From: an uncultured bacterium
Lineage (GTDB): Bacteria; Bacillota; Clostridia; Oscillospirales; Oscillospiraceae
DNA length: 36,205 nucleotides
Assembly (NCBI GenBank): GCA_947073515.1
Contig: CAMTMC010000027.1
Coordinates: 1-36,205, forward strand
Direction of reading: 5' to 3'
Below, piece after piece: positions 22,058-28,577 of the stretch; the first letter of the stretch is position 1; every line of letters starts with the position of its first letter. The notes under the pieces are model-generated. The model had not been told where the DNA came from, searched no databases, and was given only the letters and a program-made list of their open reading frames with translations. The position numbers and the translations under genes are program-made.

Positions 22058-23899
22058 TCACCCCACCGGCGGAAGGCGCATCCAGCGGATGATTTCAGCC
22101 TCTATCTTAGCGCCCTTTCTTCCTTGGGTCCGGAAGTAAAAGTTTCCTTGGTCATAAATGCACGCCTGACGGATATAGGTCTCCCCGCCCACGCAAAAGT
22201 CTGCGACCACCTCACAGGGCTCCCCGGGAAAAACTCCGCCTGGCATCCATCCGCAGAACATCAGCTGCCCCTCCGCCAGATCCAGTTGGGCTACCTGATA
22301 CGCCTCCCCGCTGCCGGGGGTTGGAACCTCCAGCCAGTGGGTATATTCCAGGCCGGTCAGCTCTTTCTTCCCGTTGGGTGACCGGAATGTGCTGCCATCC
22401 CACAGGGCCGGGCAGTATGTGGGGCCGTCACTGGTCAGCTGGTAGGTGAGGATCAGCTTGTCCATGGGCGGGGTTCGGCCCTGACTCTCCCAGCGGATAC
22501 GGCGGGCGGATTCCTCCGGGGCGGCCGCCTGGTCCAGGACTTCTGAGATATCATCCCAGGAATCCGCCGAAGCGGTTTCCGCCTCCAGGGCTTCCATGGG
22601 GTTCTCCGGGGCTGCCTCCGGTTCCTCCTGGACCGGCGCCGGGCGGATTTCGTCCGTCAGACCCATCAGGAAGTCAGTGGAGCACTTCAGTAGCTTGGAA
22701 AGCCCTACCATGTGGTCGTTGTTACATCTACCTGGAACCAATCGTGGGCCATGCCAGCCGGCCGGGTCGTCAAACTCGCCTGCGGCCCATTGGCGGATGG
22801 TTGACACAGGGATACCGTCATAATATCTCCAGTTGATTTTGGCGTCGTCTGGCACTCCAGCGGCGTCGATGGCCCGCAGGAGCCGCTTCGCATAGCCCTG
22901 GGTCTCTTTCTGGAACTTCCGGCCATTTTTCTGCTGGCGCTTGTGCTCCTCCTCTTTTTTCTTGTCGCTTTCCTCTTTGCGCTGAGCCTTGGCCTTGCTG
23001 CACATCCGCTCGCAGGGGGAATAGCTTGTCTTTGCCTGGGGGCACTCCAGACAGCAGGTATTCCCGCCGCAGAAGCCCTCCCAGCTTTGGGTCTCGCAGT
23101 CCCGGCGCAGAAACACATCCCCTCGTTTACAGGCTTTGCCGTCGGGACAAGTCAGCTGGGGCTCCCAGCGCCAGCCCTCATTGTACTTACTCAGGACCTT
23201 TTCGGCCTTGTCCCCGCTAGGAATCTTGTCGGACAGGGCAGTAAAAATGCGCAGCTGGAAGTCCCCGGGCAGACGGGCCAGCGCGTAAGCGGTCTGCTCT
23301 GGCAGATCGTCTTTCTCAAACAGGCTCATGTACTGCGGGATCAGGTTCTCCCGGATGACCTTGAGACGGGACAGCTTGGGGGCGGAGATTTTACAGGCCT
23401 GGGCCACATGGTCCCGCATCCGGCCCGGAAACTCAAAGCCCTCCTCCTTCAGCTGGTAGAGCAGCATCTCCACCCGCTCCGCCTGTTTGGCCAGTTCGGC
23501 GGAGGAGATCACCCGTGTATCCCGGTTGGCGAAAATCAGCCTCAGCTCCTGGAGGGCGGTGGAACCTGTAACACGCTCCCGGATACAGGGGACCTCCCGC
23601 AGATCCTCACGCCCCTCGTTGATCAGCAGCTTCAGCGCCGCCTGGCGGCGATGGCCTGACACAACGACCACTTTCTCCGGGTCCGTTTCCGAGGCCCGCA
23701 CCCGAAGGGGCTGCTGGAGGCCCACCACGGCGATGTTGGAGGCCAGCTCCTCCAGCTGGGTCAAAGTATAGAAGTTACTCGGGTCGCCCTCAATATTCCC
23801 GATGTCAATATACTCGATCTGTTCCCGATCGCCGGCGGTGTCCAACTTGGGCACATCCTTCAGCAGGCCGGCCAGGTCAAAGCCCTTTTTATCAGCCAC
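22058..23899 (-). CDS. parB: ParB-like partition protein with Cys-rich middle and extra C-terminal domains
   Basis: The start is GTG 23897-23899, two bases after parA, with GAGGGGGAG upstream; 613 residues. The N-terminal ParB/Sulfiredoxin-like domain is clear: QIEYIDIGNIEGDPSNFYTL, VVGLQQPLRVRASETDPEKV, VVVSGHRRQAALKLLINEGR (the GHRR box). A helical DNA-binding middle follows (VAQACKISAPKLSRLKVIRE). Beyond residue ~270 comes a Cys-rich stretch (CPDGKACKRG, GFCGGNTCCLECPQAK, SYSPCERMCSKAKAQ) and a segment like a small CI-type domain (MVGLSKLLKCSTDFLMGLTD). Usual ParB proteins have about 300 residues, so the C-terminal half is an addition. A 17-bp palindrome lies inside its 5' end and another just after its stop. 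Confidence 0.85.
   Translation of the reverse strand: MADKKGFDLAGLLKDVPKLDTAGDREQIEYIDIGNIEGDPSNFYTLTQLEELASNIAVVGLQQPLRVRASETDPEKVVVVSGHRRQAALKLLINEGREDLREVPCIRERVTGSTALQELRLIFANRDTRVISSAELAKQAERVEMLLYQLKEEGFEFPGRMRDHVAQACKISAPKLSRLKVIRENLIPQYMSLFEKDDLPEQTAYALARLPGDFQLRIFTALSDKIPSGDKAEKVLSKYNEGWRWEPQLTCPDGKACKRGDVFLRRDCETQSWEGFCGGNTCCLECPQAKTSYSPCERMCSKAKAQRKEESDKKKEEEHKRQQKNGRKFQKETQGYAKRLLRAIDAAGVPDDAKINWRYYDGIPVSTIRQWAAGEFDDPAGWHGPRLVPGRCNNDHMVGLSKLLKCSTDFLMGLTDEIRPAPVQEEPEAAPENPMEALEAETASADSWDDISEVLDQAAAPEESARRIRWESQGRTPPMDKLILTYQLTSDGPTYCPALWDGSTFRSPNGKKELTGLEYTHWLEVPTPGSGEAYQVAQLDLAEGQLMFCGWMPGGVFPGEPCEVVADFCVGGETYIRQACIYDQGNFYFRTQGRKGAKIEAEIIRWMRLPPVG
23838..23854 (+). repeat. 17-bp palindrome, copy D, inside parB
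   Basis: GTGTCCAACTTGGGCAC, one mismatch between arms, in codons for VPKLDT near the parB start. A site inside parB next to parA is the classical location of chromosomal parS. Confidence 0.8.
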
Positions 23900-23901
23900 T
23901 C

Positions 23902-24669
23902 TCAGCTCCCCCTCTCTATGTACGCCCGGACAAACGCGCGGTAATCCACCCCGGCGGAGCTCCTTGGGCTGGTGAGCAGAAGCGGCTCCTGGGCAAAGGT
24001 CATGGCGTCCACCTTGTTGGTGCGGCGGATGTGGGGATACATTGGCAGGCCGCTGGCCTCCAGCGTTTTCTCCGCCTCCACAATCAGGGGGCTGTTGTAC
24101 CACATGGTCGGCAGACAGCCAGACAGCCGCAGGGACGGGTTGATCTTCCGCATGTTGGCGATCTGCCGCATAAGGTTCCCCATCCCCCGCAGGGCGAAGG
24201 CATCCAGCTTAATGGGGATCACCACATCATCCGCCGCCACCAGCGCCGCGGTGCTGGCCGCGTTGAACGCCGGCGGGCAGTCCACAATACAGTAGTCGTA
24301 TTTTTCCTGAGCGGCCAGCCGATGGACCATCTCCCGCAGCACCAGCGCCCGCACGCTCTGGATCTCCACCTTGGTCAGGTCCAGGTCCATCAGCTCATCC
24401 GCCCCACACAGTAGGTCCACCCCAGGGAAATTGCTGTTCTGGATGCTAGCCGCGGCGAACAGGCCCTCATCAGCCTCGTGCCGGAGCACGTCCGCCAGGT
24501 TGCCCTTGGCCGGGTCGCCGCCGAAGAACTCAGTGGCGTTGCACTGGCTGTCAGCGTCCACCAGGAGCACCCGCTTTCGATAGACCCGGGCCAGGATAGC
24601 CGCTAGATTGACGGCGGTGGCTGTCTTGGCCACACCGCCCTTTAAATTGAGTATCACCGTTGTCCTCAT
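23902..24669 (-). CDS. parA: ParA/Soj-type partition ATPase
   Basis: The 255-residue protein has the deviant Walker A KGGVAKTATAVNL (Lys10, Lys15), the A' motif VLLVDADSQCNATEFFGG and Walker B YDYCIVDCPPAFNAASTAAL, diagnostic of ParA. Such ATPases move plasmids or chromosomes with ParB bound at parS. ATG 24667-24669 is chosen for its AGAGAGGAAC site; an ATG seven codons earlier overlaps the helicase stop. There is no N-terminal HTH, so it is a type Ib/Soj-like form that would not repress on its own. It follows the helicase in one operon. Confidence 0.93.
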   Translation of the reverse strand: MRTTVILNLKGGVAKTATAVNLAAILARVYRKRVLLVDADSQCNATEFFGGDPAKGNLADVLRHEADEGLFAAASIQNSNFPGVDLLCGADELMDLDLTKVEIQSVRALVLREMVHRLAAQEKYDYCIVDCPPAFNAASTAALVAADDVVIPIKLDAFALRGMGNLMRQIANMRKINPSLRLSGCLPTMWYNSPLIVEAEKTLEASGLPMYPHIRRTNKVDAMTFAQEPLLLTSPRSSAGVDYRAFVRAYIERGS

Positions 24670-24686
24670 CGTTCTGTTCCTCTCTT

Positions 24687-26063
24687 TCATGAATTCGGCG
24701 CCGCTTCAACGTGGTTATACTCATCCTCCCAGGGCAGCGGTTCGCTGTCGGGAAGCAGATAGAATGACTTCTGCTTATATTCTGGCTCTTTCCGCTTCGC
24801 GACCTGCCGGTCTATGGTCAGCTCCGGCAGGAATTTCTGCGTGGGGCCGTCAAAGGTGATCCCCCACTGTCCCAGCAAGCCCAGCTTGTTCTTGGCCAGG
24901 GTGAGGTGCCGGCGGGTCTTGCTGTCCGTCTCATCCTCACGCCAGACGAACAGAATCACATTGGCGTCCTGCTCGATCTGGCCGCTCTCCTTCAGGTCCG
25001 CCATGAGGGGCGCCTCCCGCTTGCCCTTCTGCGGGGGGCGGGAGAGCTGGGCCAGGGCCACCACCACGACCCCGTTGTTGCGGGCCATGTCGGCCAGCGA
25101 CCGGGAGATGTCAGCCACCTCGTCCTGGCGGGTGCCCCTGCCCCGGAGCGAGGGGCGGATCATCTGGAGGTAATCCACGTAGATAACGTCAAACTTGTGG
25201 GCGTGGGTCCGGGTGATGATGTCGTTCACGGTCATGCCAGCGGCGTCGATGATGGTAAGCCTACGCTTTACGATCTCGTCGTTCGCCTCGGCCAGAAGCT
25301 TGTAGTCCCACTCGCTCAGCTTTCTCCGCAGGATATTCCGCAGGGGCACCCCCGAAACGGAGGCCTTGAGACGGGAAAACAGGGTATTCCGGTCGTCCTC
25401 CAAAGTGAAGTAACCCACGTTTTTCGTCTCCGCCTGGGTGTAGGCCATGTGGAGGGCCAGGGCGGTCTTGCCGTCCGAGGGCCGTCCGCCCAGCACCACC
25501 AGCATACCGGGGGCGACATCCAGGTTTTCATCCAGCAGAGGGAAGCCCCAGGGGAGGTAGTCCAGCTCCCGCTCCAGGAATTCGTTGAACTCCACGGCGG
25601 CTTTTGCCATGTCCGCCTCATCGTCCCGGCCCCGGCTGGAGAACAGCTCCAGCCCCCGCTGATACAGGCGGACGGAATCCTCCTCGGTCAGACTGGCCGC
25701 GATCTCCTCGCCAACGCGGCGGGACTTGGCCATCCGGGTGTTGTCCCGGACCAGCTCTATGTACTCCGCCACGTTGGCCGCCGTAGGTGTGCTGTCCATC
25801 AGCTGGACCGCATAGTCCCTCAGCTCCTTATCGTCCGGCGCCGCGGACTGGCACACCAGCACCGGATCTATCGTCTGGTTGGCGGCGAAGCGGGCCTGGA
25901 ACGCCTGGAACAACCGACGGGTCCCCGCCAGGAGGAAATCATCCTCGGTGAGGTTCGCCATCACCAGGCCCACCACCCGGGGGTCGATGAGCATGGAGCC
26001 GATCACGCTCTGTTCCGCCCAGATATCCCGGCCATAGGCCGCCGCCTCATCATCGGAAGCCAC
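24687..26063 (-). CDS. dnaB: Replicative DNA helicase (DnaB-like)
   Basis: The 458-residue protein has an N-terminal DnaB helical domain (IWAEQSVIGSMLIDPRVVGL) and a RecA-like C-terminal domain with Walker A GGRPSDGKT (192-200), Walker B DVIYVDYLQMIRP and the VALAQLSRPP / DLKESGQIEQDANVILFVWR motifs. It would be loaded at the phage origin by the initiator encoded just upstream. GTG 26061-26063, with GGGAGGAGG upstream, overlaps the initiator stop; there is no ATG nearby. Confidence 0.95.
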   Translation of the reverse strand: MASDDEAAAYGRDIWAEQSVIGSMLIDPRVVGLVMANLTEDDFLLAGTRRLFQAFQARFAANQTIDPVLVCQSAAPDDKELRDYAVQLMDSTPTAANVAEYIELVRDNTRMAKSRRVGEEIAASLTEEDSVRLYQRGLELFSSRGRDDEADMAKAAVEFNEFLERELDYLPWGFPLLDENLDVAPGMLVVLGGRPSDGKTALALHMAYTQAETKNVGYFTLEDDRNTLFSRLKASVSGVPLRNILRRKLSEWDYKLLAEANDEIVKRRLTIIDAAGMTVNDIITRTHAHKFDVIYVDYLQMIRPSLRGRGTRQDEVADISRSLADMARNNGVVVVALAQLSRPPQKGKREAPLMADLKESGQIEQDANVILFVWREDETDSKTRRHLTLAKNKLGLLGQWGITFDGPTQKFLPELTIDRQVAKRKEPEYKQKSFYLLPDSEPLPWEDEYNHVEAAPNS

Positions 26064-26859
26064 AGTCCCCGCCTCCTCCCTCGGCCTGGGCGGAAACTGC
26101 TCCAGGCTGTATTTTCTCCGGCAATTCCTCAGGACGCATGGGATAGACTGTTTTCCAGCTGTTGGCGATGGCCCGGCGTAAAAGGGCTAGCTTGTTGGCT
26201 CTGGAACCGCCTGACAGCCTGTCCAATTCCTCCAGCAGCATTTTGATGGCCCGCCTGGAGTTGATGGCCTTTTTCGCCTGGCGGACCTCAATCAGGTCGG
26301 CCAGAGGCCGGGTCAGCTCCGGGTAGTTGGTGCAGTAAGCCCGGAGTACCGGTTTAGCGTCCTCCTGAAGGGCGTATGGGCTTGTCCGCTTTTTCGGCTT
26401 ATCCTGTTTCTCCGCCCCGCCCCCCGCCGGGGGGCTTTGGGGGGTATTATCTGTGTAATATTCACGTGTATTATTATACCTATTATGGGTGTTGCCGTTT
26501 TCGTCAAGACCCCTCTTGCTCTTTTCGTCAAGGGGGTCTTGCTCTTTTTGACAAGACCCCCTTGTCTGGACAACAAAGGCTCCGGCGTAAATCCGTCGCT
26601 CAGAACCTGTTGCGGTGGCGGCCATCTCCGTGCGGATGTATCCCCGCTGCTCCAGCTGGGTGATCAGGCGGCTGATGGTGCTGACCGACAAGCCGTACAG
26701 ATCGGCGAAGTACTCGTTTGTAGCCCAGCAGTAGCCAGACTGATTGCACAGGGCGGTGAGCTCTCCGTAGAGCAGTTTGGCGTTGGGCTTCAGGTCCTGG
26801 TCATAGCGCACCTCGGCGGGGATGACGGCGTAGTAGCCGCCGGCGGGGCGGTCAGCCAT
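26050..26859 (-). CDS. Replication initiator with winged-helix domain; carries the origin
   Basis: The 269-residue protein begins MADRPAGGYYAVIPAEVRYD, then QDLKPNAKLLYGELTALCNQ and WATNEYFADLYGLSVSTISR: the winged-helix domain of phage replication initiators. A low-complexity linker (residues ~95-150) is encoded by the iteron and AT-rich DNA, and the C-terminal part (AKPVLRAYCTNYPELTRPLA, then helices) is a probable helicase-binding domain. ATG 26857-26859 follows GGAGGAGG; the upstream open frame lacks a site. Initiator followed by DnaB is the classical phage theta module. Confidence 0.87.
   Translation of the reverse strand: MADRPAGGYYAVIPAEVRYDQDLKPNAKLLYGELTALCNQSGYCWATNEYFADLYGLSVSTISRLITQLEQRGYIRTEMAATATGSERRIYAGAFVVQTRGSCQKEQDPLDEKSKRGLDENGNTHNRYNNTREYYTDNTPQSPPAGGGAEKQDKPKKRTSPYALQEDAKPVLRAYCTNYPELTRPLADLIEVRQAKKAINSRRAIKMLLEELDRLSGGSRANKLALLRRAIANSWKTVYPMRPEELPEKIQPGAVSAQAEGGGGDCGFR
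26448..26561. other. Probable phage replication origin: three iterons plus AT-rich stretch
   Basis: On the plus strand three direct repeats of 23-24 bp start at 26492, 26516 and 26539, sharing TTGC-Y-S-TTTT-Y-G-W-CAAG and a following C- or G-rich end. They adjoin an AT-rich stretch (26448-26488) with ATTATTATACC. Iterons inside the initiator gene beside an unwinding region are the layout of phage lambda-like origins. Confidence 0.75.
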
Positions 26860-26998
26860 GGCCCGGCACCTCCTCCCAGCAGACGAACCCGTCCTCCAGA
26901 CAGACCCGCACACCGGCGGCCAGGCTGATCCACAACACCCGGGGGTTGTCCGTCCCGGCGGGGCGGGCCCATTCGGGCTGTAATTTATCTGGAATCAT
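26852..26998 (-). CDS. Small hypothetical protein (48 aa) upstream of initiator
   Basis: ATG 26996-26998, with a GGGGGGTG stretch upstream, encodes a 48-residue product (MIPDKLQPEWARPAGTDNPR, then GVRVCLEDGFVCWEEVPGHG). The end overlaps the initiator start by eight bases, so the two are coupled. The sequence looks like a small beta-rich domain. No family is recognised. Confidence 0.6.
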   Translation of the reverse strand: MIPDKLQPEWARPAGTDNPRVLWISLAAGVRVCLEDGFVCWEEVPGHG

Positions 26999-26999
26999 G

Positions 27000-27125
27000 C
27001 CAGCACCCCCCTTGCGTTCCCGCCGGATATATGATAAAATAAAACTGTATTTGTGGTGCTTGTCCGTGACAAGCCGCCCCGTCTGGCCGCCCCGACGGCC
27101 CGGCGGGGATTTTTATGTTCTTTTT
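27000..27125. other. Noncoding gap with GC hairpins and promoter-like AT stretch
   Basis: The gap holds GC-rich dyads (CCCCG...CGGGG followed by ATTTTT on the plus strand at ~27094-27117, and GCTTGTCCGTGACAAGC at 27058-27074) and an AT-rich stretch (27029-27053) that could drive the small gene at 26998 and the initiator. No clear -35/-10 pair can be chosen. Confidence 0.4.
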
Positions 27126-27233
27126 TCACTCCTCATCCGCCTCCACAAATTCCGCGCCATCCAGCCTGTACCAGACGCCAGGCTTGATCGTATCACCATC
27201 GACACGGACGGTAATACCTGAAATCGGAGTCAA
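27126..27233 (-). CDS. Small ORF (35 aa), TTG start
   Basis: A TTG at 27231-27233 preceded by CGGAGATAT opens a frame ending TGA at 27126; it overlaps the end of the previous gene by 41 bp. The product (LTPISGITVRVDGDTIKPGV, then WYRLDGAEFVEADEE) reads like a small beta barrel and uses codons like the neighbours. No family is recognised. Short length and TTG start keep confidence modest. Confidence 0.45.
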   Translation of the reverse strand: MTPISGITVRVDGDTIKPGVWYRLDGAEFVEADEE

Positions 27234-27426
27234 ATATCTCCGTGATATCCAGCGTCCCGTCACCGCTCAGGATGGCCAGCGCCACCCGGCCATCCCGAAG
27301 CCAGCCCCGGAAAATGTGCTCGCTCAACTGCTCAACCTGCCAGATCAGCTCCGGCCCGTAGCGCTGGATCAGCAGCTCCGTCACCCGGCTCCCGTTGACC
27401 AGGGACGCCGTCAAACTTTTGTACAT
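27193..27426 (-). CDS. Small hypothetical protein (77 aa)
   Basis: ATG 27424-27426 has GAGGTGAG upstream and starts MYKSLTASLVNGSRVTELLI, then QRYGPELIWQVEQLSEHIFR and GWLRDGRVALAILSGDGTLD. It is soluble and mainly helical with an acidic end. It belongs to the leftward series of small early genes. Similar proteins occur in Firmicutes prophage early regions; the function is unknown. Confidence 0.6.
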   Translation of the reverse strand: MYKSLTASLVNGSRVTELLIQRYGPELIWQVEQLSEHIFRGWLRDGRVALAILSGDGTLDITEIFDSDFRYYRPCRW

Positions 27427-27571
27427 GCTTCTCACCTCTTTCGTTGCGCTCCTCTTTTGGGCGGACAGTAACGGTAATTTTACAGCCGTACTGCTCGCCC
27501 AAAAGGCGGGCAAGTGTCTGGAACACCAGATCCACATTGACCCGATTTTCTACCGTCCCACCTTCGATCAT
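27332..27571 (-). CDS. Small hypothetical protein (79 aa), first gene of the early leftward series
   Basis: ATG 27569-27571 follows AGGAGGTG and starts MIEGGTVENRVNVDLVFQTL, then ARLLGEQYGCKITVTVRPKE. The first ~55 residues look like a real alpha/beta domain. The last 30 are encoded by DNA shared with the next gene in another frame and look less natural, so the true end may be affected by a frameshift or simply be a disordered tail. The function is unknown. Confidence 0.55.
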   Translation of the reverse strand: MIEGGTVENRVNVDLVFQTLARLLGEQYGCKITVTVRPKEERNERGEKHVQKFDGVPGQREPGDGAADPALRAGADLAG

Positions 27572-27665
27572 GGTGACCACCTCCTACTACTCACGATGAT
27601 ATGAGCGGTACCTTGTCCGCAATTCCAGCGGCACGGCGGGGCTGTGCCAGCAGCTCCACACCGCC

Positions 27666-27694
27666 TTGCCCCCTCCCGCTGCCTGTGCTATAAT
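27666..27694 (+). promoter_or_regulatory. Repeated promoter cassette, copy 1
   Basis: TTGCCC, 17-bp spacer, extended -10 TGCTATAAT, then GCGGCGGAAGGAGG ribosome site. Near-copies lie at 28083 and 28526. Confidence 0.85.
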
Positions 27695-27717
27695 TGCGGC
27701 GGAAGGAGGTGAAATCC

Positions 27718-27897
27718 ATGTTTTGCCCGTTTATAAATGGCGAATGTCGTAAAGATTGCGCCTTTCGACATATGGCACGTGCCGCCGTTGGTGGAATGAC
27801 AAATAATTTAATGTTTTGTGCCTTGGCAATTGCAGCTGATGATTTGGTAACATACCTTCCCCAAAAGGAATTACAGGAAGAAGATCACATTTCATAA
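27718..27897 (+). CDS. Cys-containing small protein (59 aa)
   Basis: ATG 27718 with GGAAGGAGGTG upstream starts MFCPFINGECRKDCAFRHMA and continues RAAVGGMTNNLMFCALAIAA. The pattern CPF-x-NGEC-x3-C...C resembles small Cys-rich proteins seen in Clostridia mobile elements; the four Cys could bind zinc or iron. It is the first of three small plus-strand genes each served by the same promoter cassette. Its end overlaps the convergent gene at 27885-28049 by 13 bp. Confidence 0.65.
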   Translation: MFCPFINGECRKDCAFRHMARAAVGGMTNNLMFCALAIAADDLVTYLPQKELQEEDHIS

Positions 27898-28049
27898 TCC
27901 GGCATCCCACAAAACTGCACCGTGCTGAATCTGTCGATATATCTTGACGCTTGCGATAAGATATATTTGCTTTCCTGCACCGTGCAGTTTCTTTGTTCCA
28001 GCAACTTAATGATGCTCTCCGTGATGTCCTTCCTAGTCCCGACATCCAA
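27885..28049 (-). CDS. Small helical phage protein (54 aa), TTG start
   Basis: TTG 28047-28049 has a strong GGAGGGAGGTGAG site and encodes ITESIIKLLEQRNCTVQESK, then YILSQASRYIDRFSTVQF. The helix pattern and NCTVxESKYIL segment match small prophage proteins of Firmicutes with unknown role. It is divergent from the plus-strand gene at 28135; its ribosome site lies just outside the second promoter cassette. Confidence 0.62.
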   Translation of the reverse strand: MDVGTRKDITESIIKLLEQRNCTVQESKYILSQASRYIDRFSTVQFCGMPDYEM

Positions 28050-28082
28050 TTATCTCACCTCCCTCCTTTGTTCTTTCGTTCC

Positions 28083-28112
28083 TTGCTCCCCTCCCGCCGC
28101 CTGTGCTATAAT
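28083..28112 (+). promoter_or_regulatory. Repeated promoter cassette, copy 2
   Basis: TTGCTC, 18-bp spacer, extended -10 TGCTATAAT, GGCGGCGTAAGGAGG. The ~70 bp at 28057-28126 nearly match 28501-28568. Confidence 0.85.
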
Positions 28113-28134
28113 GGCGGCGTAAGGAGGCGATATT

Positions 28135-28452
28135 ATGAAAAAATATGAGCGAGACCTACAAAAACTGATTGGGTTGTCCAATGGAGGCTGTAAGCCGGTA
28201 CATCAAAAAAACTGCGAAATGGATGGAAAGCAGCTTCGCTTTCTTTCCGCAAAAGGGTTAATTTCACTGACTCCCGCAGGAAACAATGAGTTTTTTGTCA
28301 CGCTTGCCCCTGCCGGGCTGGCTTACTTCTCCAACAAAGCCGAAAAACGGGAAAATTTCATCAAGGAGCACATTGCAAGTTTTTTGTCCGGCTTTGTCTC
28401 TGGCGTCCTGGTCACAGTAGCTGCAACCTGGATAGTACAAACAATGCTGTAA
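28135..28452 (+). CDS. Hypothetical protein with C-terminal membrane anchor (105 aa)
   Basis: ATG 28135 with TAAGGAGG upstream starts MKKYERDLQKLIGLSNGGCK and has a small domain (LRFLSAKGLISLTPAGNNEF, FVTLAPAGLAYFSNKAEKRE) like a winged-helix fragment, then one hydrophobic span (FLSGFVSGVLVTVAATWIVQ). A tail-anchored cytoplasmic domain of this kind is frequent among prophage accessory genes, and superinfection exclusion is possible but not shown. It has its own promoter (cassette 2). Confidence 0.7.
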   Translation: MKKYERDLQKLIGLSNGGCKPVHQKNCEMDGKQLRFLSAKGLISLTPAGNNEFFVTLAPAGLAYFSNKAEKRENFIKEHIASFLSGFVSGVLVTVAATWIVQTML

Positions 28453-28492
28453 GCACACCCAGCAGCAGTCCAGGCACAAAGGAAAACCTCAC
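28412..28492 (-). CDS. Possible 26-aa hydrophobic peptide
   Basis: GTG 28490-28492 is preceded by GGAGGGAGGTAAACACG and encodes RFSFVPGLLLGVLTALFVLS plus a few residues. The end is antisense to the last codons of the membrane protein at 28135-28452. A short hydrophobic peptide with a strong ribosome site, antisense to another transcript, recalls type I toxins, but no antisense RNA promoter is proven. It may be chance. Confidence 0.4.
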   Translation of the reverse strand: MRFSFVPGLLLGVLTALFVLSRLQLL

Positions 28493-28525
28493 CGTGTTTA
28501 CCTCCCTCCTTTGTTCTTTCGTTCC

Positions 28526-28554
28526 TTGCCCCCTTCCGCTGCCTGTGCTATAAT
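28526..28554 (+). promoter_or_regulatory. Repeated promoter cassette, copy 3
   Basis: TTGCCC, 17-bp spacer, extended -10 TGCTATAAT, GCGGCGGAAGGAG. The arms CCTTCCGC / GCGGAAGG bracket the -10 element, an operator-like dyad. Confidence 0.85.
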
Positions 28555-28577
28555 TGCGGCGGAAGGAGATAGATAGT

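Noticed and set aside
24906..26246. 446-residue plus-strand open frame opposite dnaB
   Set aside because: Antisense shadow of a clear DnaB gene; composition typical of a GC-rich shadow frame.
26491..26561. CRISPR-like short repeats
   Set aside because: Three tandem repeats without spacers, within an initiator gene, fit iterons and not a CRISPR array; no Cas gene is present.
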